From Actinomycetes bacterium (GTDB lineage: Bacteria > Actinomycetota > Thermoleophilia > RBG-16-64-13), in contig JAGXFW010000014.1 in the NCBI GenBank assembly GCA_024637035.1, forward strand, positions 124,001-188,000: 64,000 nt of DNA, read 5' to 3'. The number at the start of each line of letters is the position of its first letter. The first letter of the stretch is position 1. A program made the position numbers and the translations under genes. The notes under the pieces were generated by a model, which was not told where the DNA came from, did not search any database, and was given only the letters and a program-made list of their open reading frames with translations. Below, in pieces: positions 25,508 through 32,246 of the stretch.

Positions 25508-25581
25508 GGCTGCGTAGCCTTCAGCGAGCCTCTCAGTTCGCCTAGGTGGCCGGCGTGTAGATCGAGAGCGCGCAGGACCTC
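25508..25581 (-). pseudogene. Remnant of an AbrB-type antitoxin with internal deletion
   Basis: On the minus strand this piece reads EVLRALDLHAG joined directly to HLGELRGSLKATQP. The intact AbrB antitoxin at 27990-28277 has VRRALDIHTG and RHLGELRGALKATRP separated by about 18 residues. The middle of the gene is therefore deleted, and there is no start and no PIN partner. It sits upstream of the vapBC pair and explains part of the otherwise empty 25470-25615 gap. Confidence 0.7.
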
Positions 25582-25615
25582 TGCACCATGTTGATCGGCG
25601 CGAGCCACTGCGCCC

Positions 25616-26491
25616 CTAGCTCACGACCAGATCTACCACGGTCGTTTCCAACGCCGCGGCGAGCCGCTCCAGGGTTTCGAGCGATGCGGCATGCGCCCCT
25701 CCCTCCAGGCGGGCGATGTTAGGTCGCCTGATGCCCGTTAGATCTGCCAACTGCTGCTGGGTCAATCCCCTCTTCTTCCTCTGGGCGCGGACCCGGCCGG
25801 CAATACGACGAGCCGATTCCTCACGAGTTGCGAAGACAGCGGGCCCGGCCCTGTGGTAGTCGTAGTTTTCGTCGGCCCAGTGCAGGACGTAGTCCCACGG
25901 CACCTCGAACCGGTTGCCGGACGACTGAAGCATCGATGCGGCACTTCCATTCAAGAGGAGCGTGATCTCATTGACCGCGCTGCCATCCGCCGACGGCAGC
26001 GCGCTGAGCGGCAGGGAGTACCTACATCCATCGGCAAACGTGAACGACAGAACTCTGCCGGACTTGACGAACGTGACGTCGATGATGCGGCGCGGGTCAG
26101 AAGGCCTGCCGATGTCCGCCAGCCGCTTCCGGACCGGACCGACGATCTCCTTAGAGATGTCCACGACATAGGAGACGGCCGGGAGAGGGCCGAACGAGGC
26201 GACCTGACCCAGATCCTCGGCCAGCCACACGTAGGTACCTTCTTGCGCGTGCGCCCCTCCAAAGGCCGGCTGATCGCCGCCTTCCGGCAGGACGGAACCG
26301 AGGTCGATGATCCAAAGGGATGTCCGGTGCAGACGAGGAACCTCGGCCAGGGAGGCAAAGACTTCGGCGTCACCTCCCGTCTCCACAAGCAGAAGATCGC
26401 GGATCTCGGGGCGACCCGTGACAACGGCCGTCATCCCTGCGAGCCCTCCTTGTACGGGATGGCGGGACTTGGCCTCGATTCCGGCCATCAC
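25616..26491 (-). CDS. XRE-family regulator fused to a DUF2442 domain (antitoxin-like)
   Basis: 291 residues. The first about 125 residues resemble no family I know (TGRPEIRDLLLVETGGDAEV to KRLADIGRP). A DUF2442-like domain follows (DVTFVKSGRVLSFTFADGCRYSLPLSAL to VPWDYVLHWADENYDY, about 138-210). A C-terminal XRE helix-turn-helix closes the protein (QRKKRGLTQQQLADLTGIRRPNIARLEGGAHAASLETLERLAAAL). DUF2442-XRE proteins accompany DUF4160 in predicted type II toxin-antitoxin pairs. The DUF4160 gene is directly upstream with overlapping stop/start. This part should be antitoxin and repressor. Confidence 0.8.
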   Translation of the reverse strand: MMAGIEAKSRHPVQGGLAGMTAVVTGRPEIRDLLLVETGGDAEVFASLAEVPRLHRTSLWIIDLGSVLPEGGDQPAFGGAHAQEGTYVWLAEDLGQVASFGPLPAVSYVVDISKEIVGPVRKRLADIGRPSDPRRIIDVTFVKSGRVLSFTFADGCRYSLPLSALPSADGSAVNEITLLLNGSAASMLQSSGNRFEVPWDYVLHWADENYDYHRAGPAVFATREESARRIAGRVRAQRKKRGLTQQQLADLTGIRRPNIARLEGGAHAASLETLERLAAALETTVVDLVVS

Positions 26492-26691
26492 CGATCCTCC
26501 AGGAGGTAGCCGAACCTCCGGAGCGCCTTCCTCAGGTTCTTGGTCATGTCAAAGTCGTCCATCTTGCGCTGTCCCTCCACGTCCCACCGGCCCACTTCGT
26601 GGTCCCTGCGGTCGTAGATGTGCACGTGAAGCGGGGGATGATCAGCCTCCCACGAGACGAGTGTGTAGCCGAAGGCCCTCTTTCGACCCAT
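26488..26691 (-). CDS. DUF4160 protein, predicted toxin of the DUF4160/DUF2442 pair
   Basis: 67 residues from ATG 26691 (GGAGAGG upstream). DUF4160 pattern: GYTLVSWEADHPPLHVHIYDRRDHEVGRWDVEGQRKMDD, with the characteristic HPPLHVHI. The biochemical activity of this family has not been shown as far as I know. A 16-bp palindrome lies 28 bases upstream. Confidence 0.8.
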   Translation of the reverse strand: MGRKRAFGYTLVSWEADHPPLHVHIYDRRDHEVGRWDVEGQRKMDDFDMTKNLRKALRRFGYLLEDR

Positions 26692-26719
26692 CGGCCCACC
26701 TCTCCGGGGCAATCCCTAT

Positions 26720-26735
26720 GTATCATGGATGATAC
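26720..26735 (-). promoter_or_regulatory. Palindromic operator of the DUF4160 / XRE-DUF2442 operon
   Basis: GTATCATGGATGATAC is an inverted repeat with 7-bp arms and a GG centre, immediately before the operon. The XRE protein encoded second in the operon is the obvious candidate to bind it. Confidence 0.65.
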
Positions 26736-26962
26736 CATGGAGGACCCGGATGAGGAACGCGACACCGGCCACCTGGACGGGCCCTCGTTGGGCCCTTCGT
26801 TGGCCCCTTGACACTGCAACGGTAGAATTCCAGCAATCGATCTGCCATCCGACCTTGGGCCCAGATAGGCTCCGACGGAAGTGGTCTTCCCAGCGTGAAA
26901 CAGCGATGACAGACGCCGTGATGCGCTCGCAGCCGACTGGCGCATCCCCCGGGGAGAGACTG

Positions 26963-27255
26963 ATGAGCCAAGCAGAACCCTACCGTGTGGCACGCGCAAT
27001 TAGAGCGCGATACGAAGCGATCACCGGCATTACCGACCGCTTCTGCGACGAGAACCTGAACGGGGAATACGCGGAGCTGTTGCCGAAAGTTGGCGGCCGC
27101 GGTCAGCCGCAAGAGGTCTTTGCTGCTCAATACAGGACGTGAGCGTTCGTGGGCGGCGGGAATCGCTTAAGCGCTCGGCCAAATCAACTTGCTGTTCGAC
27201 AAGGACAGCGATTCACTCGTCAGGGAACAGACCGTCCGGCGGGGCGGCTACGCCA
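26963..27255 (+). pseudogene. DUF6398-like gene, frameshifted and truncated
   Basis: Begins MSQAEPYRVARAIRARYEAI and continues TGITDRFCDENLNGEYAEL. At about 27079-27081 the frame must shift by one base to continue CRKLAAAVSRKRSLLLNTGR then RERSWAAGIA. An in-frame TAA (27168-27170) interrupts GIA-stop-ALGQINLLFDKDSDSLVREQ. The pieces together resemble DUF6398 proteins. The 3' end is replaced by the duplicated vapB segment. Two lesions and a lost end make it a pseudogene. Confidence 0.7.
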
Positions 27256-27510
27256 CGAGCGGGTGCACTCGCCGCGGCCCTGATAGATGACGCCCCTGAT
27301 CTGGTCCCAGCGCTCGATTTCGATACCCGGCTGCACCCCGTCCCCCCGGAAGTGGGCGGAGCGCAGCTTGAACCCGGCGGGTCGGCTGTGCTGCTCGACC
27401 ACAAGGCGCAGTCCCTCCTCGACAAGGCGCCTCAAGGTGGTGCCCTCTTCGGCCGCGAGCGTCTTAGCTTGCTCAAGCAGGGGAGTCGGGATATCGATGG
27501 TAGTCTTCAT
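27220..27510 (-). CDS. Orphan VapB-type antitoxin, duplicated copy with extended C-terminus
   Basis: Near-copy of the antitoxin at 25212-25457: MKTTIDIPTPLLEQAKTLAAEEGTTLRRLVEEGLRLVVEQ and FRGDGVQPGIEIERWDQI. The original stop is lost at the duplication edge, so translation runs on by about 15 residues (CTRSWRSRPAGRSVP) antisense to the DUF6398 remnant. No VapC follows. It could still cross-neutralise the 24.8-kb toxin. Confidence 0.8.
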   Translation of the reverse strand: MKTTIDIPTPLLEQAKTLAAEEGTTLRRLVEEGLRLVVEQHSRPAGFKLRSAHFRGDGVQPGIEIERWDQIRGVIYQGRGECTRSWRSRPAGRSVP

Positions 27511-27535
27511 ATTCCTAACCATATCGCGCCTGCTG
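27267..27535. repeat. Duplicated vapB segment, copy B
   Basis: Second copy of the 265-bp segment at 25213-25480, same orientation, about 2.05 kb away. It includes the gene and its promoter-proximal bases (TATGGTTAGGAATATG on the minus strand). Confidence 0.85.
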
Positions 27536-27588
27536 GATCGATTGCAGGTCACCAGAGCGACCGCGTTGGGGGCCGGGTGGAGGCGCAC

Positions 27589-27993
27589 TCAGCCCGGCAG
27601 CACCCACTCCACATCGAGACCCGCGAAGTCCCTATCGAACGAACACACGGCCTCATCCTTCGATCGAGCTACCTCGGCTAGGTACGCATCAACGAAGTCC
27701 ACACTGGAGCGGGCCATCGACTCGAGCGCGGCGATGACCAACCTGCCGTCTTCTGCCTGGACGCCGTCAGCACGGAGTAGGGCGATGAGCGCTTCCGCCA
27801 CGCTCTCACGAGAGTGCCCATAGTAGGAGAGGAGGACCCAGACCGTCTCTGCAACGACAAGCGACGCCACGCGAAGCAGAACCTCGCCCGCCTCCGCCCT
27901 CGCCGCGAGTTCCGCCGTTTGAGCGGACATCTCCGGAGGGTCATCCGTGAGGAGACGCACGATCACATTCGCGTCGACCCAGAGCGGGATCAC
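27589..27993 (-). CDS. vapC: PIN-domain toxin paired with AbrB antitoxin
   Basis: 134 residues from GTG 27993, overlapping the antitoxin stop by 4 nt. PIN pattern: LWVDANVIVRLLTDDPP (first Asp), VASLVVAETVWVLLSYYG (Glu), SSVDFVDAYLAEVA (Asp) and CSFDRDFAGLD. The family cleaves RNA; the specific target is unknown. The SSVDFVDAYLAE form is typical of AbrB-linked VapC proteins. Confidence 0.9.
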   Translation of the reverse strand: MIPLWVDANVIVRLLTDDPPEMSAQTAELAARAEAGEVLLRVASLVVAETVWVLLSYYGHSRESVAEALIALLRADGVQAEDGRLVIAALESMARSSVDFVDAYLAEVARSKDEAVCSFDRDFAGLDVEWVLPG

Positions 27994-28277
27994 CCGCCCT
28001 CCTGCGCCGGGCGCCGTGCCTCCCCGGCACCCGACTGCCGGGCCTCAGCGCGTCGACGGGCTGTCTCCTCCCGAACCGCGTCTCGCCCCGGAAAGGGCCG
28101 CGTAGCCTTCAACGCCCCTCGCAGTTCGCCTAGGTGCCTGCGTCGTTCTGGCCGCACGCGGATCTCGTCCCCATGCACCTCGAACACGAGTTCGTCCCCG
28201 GTGTGAATGTCGAGGGCGCGCCGGACGTCGATTGGCACGGTCACTTGTCCCTTACTTGTCAGTCTCGTCCTTGACAT
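27990..28277 (-). CDS. vapB: AbrB/SpoVT-type antitoxin (VapB)
   Basis: 95 residues. Swapped-hairpin AbrB domain: MSRTRLTSKGQVTVPIDVRRALDIHTGDELVFEVHGDEIRVRP, then a tail HLGELRGALKATRPFPGRD that should wrap the PIN toxin. AAGGAGG lies before ATG 28277. A decayed relative is at 25508-25581, showing that this antitoxin type was once present in more copies here. Confidence 0.9.
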   Translation of the reverse strand: MSRTRLTSKGQVTVPIDVRRALDIHTGDELVFEVHGDEIRVRPERRRHLGELRGALKATRPFPGRDAVREETARRRAEARQSGAGEARRPAQEGG

Positions 28278-28296
28278 CTTCCACCTCCTTACTAAG

Positions 28297-28325
28297 AGAA
28301 TATGCCCTTACTTCGCGGGCGTCAA
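28297..28325 (-). promoter_or_regulatory. Sigma-70-type promoter of the abrB-vapC pair
   Basis: On the minus strand TTGACG (28325-28320), a 17-bp spacer and TATTCT (28302-28297), 20 bp before ATG 28277. AAGTAAGGG and TAGTAAGG repeats near the -10 may be AbrB half-sites. Confidence 0.65.
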
Positions 28326-28377
28326 GGTAGTCCATTCGCATCCGCCCCCTGGCCCGCACACACGACCGGAGCGGCGA

Positions 28378-28821
28378 CTATTCGCCGGCATGGCCTGACA
28401 GCGGATGGCGCCATCGTAGGCCCGGAAAGCGCGCGAAGTCCCGGTCGGTGGTGATCCACTCGCTACCCGACTCGATAGCCAGCGCGGCCAGGTACGCATC
28501 TGGCACCAGGGGGCCCTTCGCATTCGCGCTGCGGCACAAGTTCACGAAGAGGTCCCAATGGCGCGGGCCGGGCGCGATACTGAGGTAGTTCGGCTGCGTG
28601 CGCAATGCCTCCACGGCCGCCACGGCATCCTCGAGGGGAGTTGGCGGGACAAAGATGCGTGGATGAGTCACCACCCGCAGGAAGCCGCTCAGCACCAGAT
28701 CCGGCACGGCGAAGGGCGCGTCGCCGGCGACCGTCTCCTCCAGCCACCGGCGGTAGGCCGCGTGGTCGGGCGTGTCCTCACGGTGAGAGTAGACGAGAAC
28801 GTTGACGTCGATCAGCAGCAC
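28378..28821 (-). CDS. vapC: PIN-domain toxin (VapC family)
   Basis: 147 residues. PIN pattern MLLIDVNVLVYSHREDTPDH (DVN in place of DTN), VLSGFLRVVTHPRIFVPPTPLEDA, GPLVPDAYLAALAIESG and WITTDRDFARFPGLRWRHP. It belongs to the same subgroup as the 24.8-kb toxin, sharing THPRIF-PPTPL and TDRDF-RFP, and is paired with the same kind of antitoxin 10 nt upstream, but the two are clearly diverged and not recent copies. Confidence 0.9.
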   Translation of the reverse strand: MLLIDVNVLVYSHREDTPDHAAYRRWLEETVAGDAPFAVPDLVLSGFLRVVTHPRIFVPPTPLEDAVAAVEALRTQPNYLSIAPGPRHWDLFVNLCRSANAKGPLVPDAYLAALAIESGSEWITTDRDFARFPGLRWRHPLSGHAGE

Positions 28822-28831
28822 GTCTCGGAGA

Positions 28832-29089
28832 CTACCGGAGCCGGTCGAGACCCGAGGACTGATCCATCAACTCCTGCAGTCCGGCGGAATCGTCGAGATC
28901 GACCCCAGGAAGAACTCCCTGCCCGCGGAACGTGGGCATCCGGAACGGGTGGCGCTCATGCACTTCCTGCCGGATGAGCGATGCCCGGAGGGCGTCTTCT
29001 ATCACCTGGCTGAGGGTGCGTCCGCTGGACGCTGCGACACGTTTCGCCTCGGTCAAGAGGTGATCAGGGATGCTCACGGTCGTCCTCAT
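28832..29089 (-). CDS. vapB: Ribbon-helix-helix antitoxin (DUF2191-like)
   Basis: 85 residues. MRTTVSIPDHLLTEAKRVAASSGRTLSQVIEDALRASL is a ribbon-helix-helix start; FRGQGVLPGVDLDDSAGLQELMD is the toxin-binding tail, parallel to the FRGDGVQPGVEL tail of the 25.2-kb antitoxin. The perfect 10-bp palindrome CATCATGATG (29112-29121) lies 23 bp upstream of the start and may be its operator. Confidence 0.88.
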   Translation of the reverse strand: MRTTVSIPDHLLTEAKRVAASSGRTLSQVIEDALRASLIRQEVHERHPFRMPTFRGQGVLPGVDLDDSAGLQELMDQSSGLDRLR

Positions 29090-29111
29090 GCATCAAAGCA
29101 TACTCTCTCTG

Positions 29112-29121
29112 CATCATGATG
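29112..29121 (-). promoter_or_regulatory. Palindrome upstream of the 28.8-kb antitoxin
   Basis: CATCATGATG, a perfect palindrome, lies beside an ATGCATCAAAGCAT inverted repeat nearer the start codon. Probable autoregulatory site by position only. Confidence 0.45.
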
Positions 29122-29264
29122 TATAGGTGCCCGTCTCGGCGTGATCACGGCACCGTCAGGGTACGACCGCGGGAATCGATTCACCATCGGACTTTGGTTC
29201 GAGGCTGGGAGCCAGCCCCCGTGACGCCGGCCTCCCCGTGCCGCCGGTCTCGGGGCCCGAACGG

Positions 29265-29693
29265 TCAGGCCATGGGCTCGAGCTTCGCGGGCGCCGGCTG
29301 CTGGATACCGATACGGTTGCCCTCGGAGTCGATGAAGGAGGCGATGATGCCCACCATGTCACCCATGTCCGTCGGAGGCGAGACGATCTGCCCACCCGCC
29401 TCCTCCACCCGTTTCACCATAGCGTGGATATCGCCCATGGAGCTCAGGTAGATCTGAGTGCCCTCGGTCGAACTCGGCGTGAACCCCTCACCCATCACCA
29501 AGTCGAAGGCCACCGGCCCCATGCTCGGCGGCGGGACGGCCACCGGCATCCCGGGGAACGGCTGGAACAACTCGGTCATCAGCACGCGCCCGTAGAACTT
29601 CATGGCGCGTTCCATGTCGATGACCGGGATGTCGGCCCACACCAGTATGCTCGACATGTTCGGGTCATTGGGCATGATCGAGTCGGGTGGCAT
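29265..29693 (-). CDS. VOC (glyoxalase/bleomycin-resistance) superfamily protein
   Basis: 142 residues from ATG 29693 (GGGAG upstream). VOC fold: SSILVWADIPVIDMERAMKFYGRVLM, FDLVMGEGF, GTQIYLSSMGDIHAMVKRVEEAGGQIVSPPTDMGDM and ASFIDSEGNRIGIQQ. It has both beta-alpha-beta-beta-beta repeats of a single VOC domain. Substrate unknown. It is one of the few non-toxin genes within the island. Confidence 0.88.
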   Translation of the reverse strand: MPPDSIMPNDPNMSSILVWADIPVIDMERAMKFYGRVLMTELFQPFPGMPVAVPPPSMGPVAFDLVMGEGFTPSSTEGTQIYLSSMGDIHAMVKRVEEAGGQIVSPPTDMGDMVGIIASFIDSEGNRIGIQQPAPAKLEPMA

Positions 29694-29879
29694 GCTCGCT
29701 CCCTTGGGTGAGGCTATAGGACTGCGAATGTGAAACTGGATATCCCCGTTACGCTCCGGTTCGATGCGCCGCGACGCCACCTCCCCCCCGTTCAGACACG
29801 TTCGAGAACGACGACCTGCTTCTCACTTTGGTCGAAACAGGTACCGCCCGGTGACCGTGAGGCCAATGGCCGAACAGGG

Positions 29880-31061
29880 TCAGCTGCGGCCTTCCGCATC
29901 TCGCACCCGGTCCGCGAGGGCAACGAGCAGAGCGTCCCGCTGATTCTCAACCGGCTGCTCCGGGTATATGCCGTCTCGCGCAACCCCCGCGGTCATGGCG
30001 ACCAGAGACATGAGACGGGGACCCGCCGCGTACCGCCGCGTCCTCCCGGCGCCGAGAGCCCGCAAGAGACCGGCTGCATCCATGCGGGCAAGGTCGTTCG
30101 TTGCCGTGGCCACGGAGACGTCGGCCAGATCGCGGTAGTACCGGTTTCCAACCTCCCGACCCATGAAGGCGTCGTACAGGGCATTCGCCAGCCGTGGATC
30201 GGCGCGGAGTTCGTGACGCACGAGTTCCTCGAGCACCAACCACAGATGCCGCTCGGTAGACATGCGCAGCGAGAGTGCCTCCACCTGCAGAGTCTGAGCC
30301 CTCACGTGGGCCGCCACGAACGGGGTCACGTCGATCCCGGGATCCCACTCGTTCCCGAGGCAGCCGAACGCAGCGTAGTAGTCGTCTCGGTGCCTCCCCC
30401 ACCACTCCTCCAGACTCGTGAACTCAGGACCCCTGAAACCGCCGCGGTGCATCATCAACGATGCGAGGATGCGGGCCGTGCGCCCGTTCCCGTCGGAGAA
30501 CGGGTGGATACCGGCCAGCCGCACGTGGATCAACGACGCCGCAACGGGCACGGGGACCTCCCCGGCCGACTGCGCCCATTCCGCCAGATCTGATACCAGG
30601 TCCGGAACCGACTCCGGAGGCGGCGGCAGATAGACCGCCCGTTTGGCGGTCGCGTCCACCAACCGGTTCTGACCGGTGCGAACCCTCCCGGCGCCGTGAG
30701 AATAGTCGCCGGCGAGGACGCGATAGTGGATGCCCAGAATGAGCTCCGACTGCCAGCGGAAATCGGGGTCGTCGGCACGCCGCAGGACAAAGTTCATCGC
30801 GTCGCGATATCCCTCGACAAGTCCGGCATCCTCGGCCGATACCGACCGCGGGCGATCACCCGCAAGTATGCGCCTCACCTCGTCCACGGTGACCGCGACG
30901 CCTTCCATGGACGTCGAGGCGGCCACCGCCTCGGCCTCGAGTTCCCGACGGGTCCGCCCCAACCAGACCCGCAGACGGGGCTGCGCGTCCAATCTCGCCC
31001 TCAACTCGTCCAAACGGACCAAATCGGCCCGGATGCAATCTGTCAAGTGAAAGGAGTACAT
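29880..31061 (-). CDS. Fic-domain AMP-transferase with N-terminal inhibitory motif
   Basis: 393 residues. The Fic core motif HPFSDGNGRTAR (catalytic His186) is intact. Upstream is the class-II inhibitory helix motif STSMEG (49-54, blocking Glu53). The order is DUF4172-like N-terminus, Fic domain, then a winged-helix C-terminus (VGNRYYRDLADVSVATATNDLARMDAAGLL) that can bind DNA. Such proteins transfer AMP to target proteins and are kept off by the Glu. No separate antitoxin is needed. A strong palindrome lies just upstream of its start, suggesting self-regulation. Confidence 0.92.
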   Translation of the reverse strand: MYSFHLTDCIRADLVRLDELRARLDAQPRLRVWLGRTRRELEAEAVAASTSMEGVAVTVDEVRRILAGDRPRSVSAEDAGLVEGYRDAMNFVLRRADDPDFRWQSELILGIHYRVLAGDYSHGAGRVRTGQNRLVDATAKRAVYLPPPPESVPDLVSDLAEWAQSAGEVPVPVAASLIHVRLAGIHPFSDGNGRTARILASLMMHRGGFRGPEFTSLEEWWGRHRDDYYAAFGCLGNEWDPGIDVTPFVAAHVRAQTLQVEALSLRMSTERHLWLVLEELVRHELRADPRLANALYDAFMGREVGNRYYRDLADVSVATATNDLARMDAAGLLRALGAGRTRRYAAGPRLMSLVAMTAGVARDGIYPEQPVENQRDALLVALADRVRDAEGRS

Positions 31062-31073
31062 CGAATATCTCCT

Positions 31074-31097
31074 AATCTCCTATGAGTTTAGGAGATT
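31074..31097 (-). promoter_or_regulatory. Palindrome upstream of the fic gene
   Basis: AATCTCCT (31074-31081) and AGGAGATT (31090-31097) are perfect 8-bp inverted arms around an 8-base spacer, 12 bp from the fic start. A third ATCTCCTA copy (31067-31074) adjoins it. Fits binding by the winged-helix end of the Fic protein. Confidence 0.6.
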
Positions 31098-31163
31098 ATA
31101 CGCCATGAGGTCGCGATCTCCTGCGCGGCGGGCTCGCGTGGCGTGTGTGTACCGGTGCTCCCG

Positions 31164-31580
31164 TCATGCCTCGGTTCGACGCGTCGGATCGAGCAGGTCG
31201 ACCTGGAAGTAGCGGCTGTAGGCGCGGTCCCTACTGATCAGACCGAAGCCTTCCACAGCCGCGTGCGCCCCAATCAGGAAGTCGGCGAGTATCCGTTCCC
31301 GTCCGCCGCCGGCCCGCCGATAAGCGTTGAAGGCTCGACCCGCCAGGAAGGCCGCCTCCCAGGGGATCCCATCTCGACGGAAGATGCTCTCGGGCACGAG
31401 TTCGTCGAGCTCCTCGATCGAATCCACGAACGCGCCCACCTCAGCGAACACGATCGGGTTCACCACCAGAGCCCCGACTTCCGCGGTCTCCTCCAGGGCA
31501 CGGCGGGACAGTTCGCCGAACTCAGGATCGGCCCCGATGACGTCGAGGATGACGTTCGTGTCGACCAACCACTCCTTCAC
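31164..31580 (-). CDS. vapC: PIN-domain toxin paired with AbrB antitoxin
   Basis: 138 residues. PIN residues: MKEWLVDTNVILDVIGADPEF, IVFAEVGAFVDSIEELDEL (Glu), ILADFLIGAHAAVEG (Asp) and ISRDRAYSRYFQVDLLDP. Coupled to the antitoxin by a 4-nt overlap (31577-31580). Typical MazE/AbrB-linked VapC length. Confidence 0.9.
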   Translation of the reverse strand: MKEWLVDTNVILDVIGADPEFGELSRRALEETAEVGALVVNPIVFAEVGAFVDSIEELDELVPESIFRRDGIPWEAAFLAGRAFNAYRRAGGGRERILADFLIGAHAAVEGFGLISRDRAYSRYFQVDLLDPTRRTEA

Positions 31581-31792
31581 GGGCGGAGCAGCTTCATGAG
31601 TTCGTCCGTGCCAACATCGAAGCTCTTGCGCCCGTAGAGGCGCTGCACCGCCTCCCGCCGCGCGCCGCCGCGATGCACCAAGAGGACCGCGCCCTCCTGG
31701 ACGATGAACTCCACCTCGGTCTCGGGCTCGAACCCGAAGCGGTCACGGATGCTCTTCGGAATGGTCACTTGACCACGTTCGGTCACGCGCAT
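31577..31792 (-). CDS. vapB: AbrB-type antitoxin
   Basis: 71 residues: MRVTERGQVTIPKSIRDRFGFEPETEVEFIVQEGAVLLVHRG is a complete AbrB DNA-binding fold, and LYGRKSFDVGTDELMKLLRP is the toxin-binding tail. First gene of the pair. Confidence 0.88.
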   Translation of the reverse strand: MRVTERGQVTIPKSIRDRFGFEPETEVEFIVQEGAVLLVHRGGARREAVQRLYGRKSFDVGTDELMKLLRP

Positions 31793-31985
31793 GGCTGGTC
31801 TCCTGTCACCCGGTCTCTGTCGCGCGAGCTTCTCCCGTCACCGAAACCGCGGCGCTCAGATATGAATACGTATTCGTATCCTAGCATTGTCGAGATGAGA
31901 TCTTGGCGCAGGGGACAGCGTATGATGGGGGCGGAGCGGCGGCATTGGTCCTTGGGCCCAGATGGGCACCCATAGGAGGTGCGAC

Positions 31986-32210
31986 TTGAACGACGCAGTC
32001 GAGCAACTTGCCAGACTCGACACCGGACGCAACCTGGACCTGAGCATGCACAACGGAATCCTGGTCAGCACCAAGACGGCTTTCGCCTGCGGAGACGACC
32101 GCTATAGTATCTTCCACGCCGTTGACGGAACGTTGGTCACCTTCACGCGCGAAGGCATACGTGAGGTGCTGGAAGGAACGCGCGATCCGCGCGATGGAGA
32201 CGAGGGATAG
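31986..32210 (+). CDS. Small hypothetical protein with TTG start
   Basis: 74 residues. AGGAGG (31975-31980) lies five bases before TTG 31986, which decides the start. Sequence features: LNDAVEQLARLDTGRNLDLSM, STKTAFACGDDRYSIFHAVDGTLVTFTREGIREVLEG. I do not recognise the family. It is transcribed toward the DUF2075 gene end and stands alone between the abrB-vapC pair and the ATPase. Confidence 0.5.
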   Translation: MNDAVEQLARLDTGRNLDLSMHNGILVSTKTAFACGDDRYSIFHAVDGTLVTFTREGIREVLEGTRDPRDGDEG

Positions 32211-32246
32211 TCCGGAGTCACGATCACCGAGCGCCTCTAGGACCAC

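Noticed and set aside
27220-27288. Fusion of a new functional C-terminus on the duplicated VapB
   Set aside because: The extra residues (CTRSWRSRPAGRSVP) are simply the antisense of the DUF6398 remnant after stop loss; no domain pattern.
26853-31963. 14-bp repeat CCTTGGGCCCAGAT at 26853 and 31950
   Set aside because: Contains the palindrome TTGGGCCCA-like core common in GC-rich DNA; contexts otherwise differ and neither site is placed like an operator.
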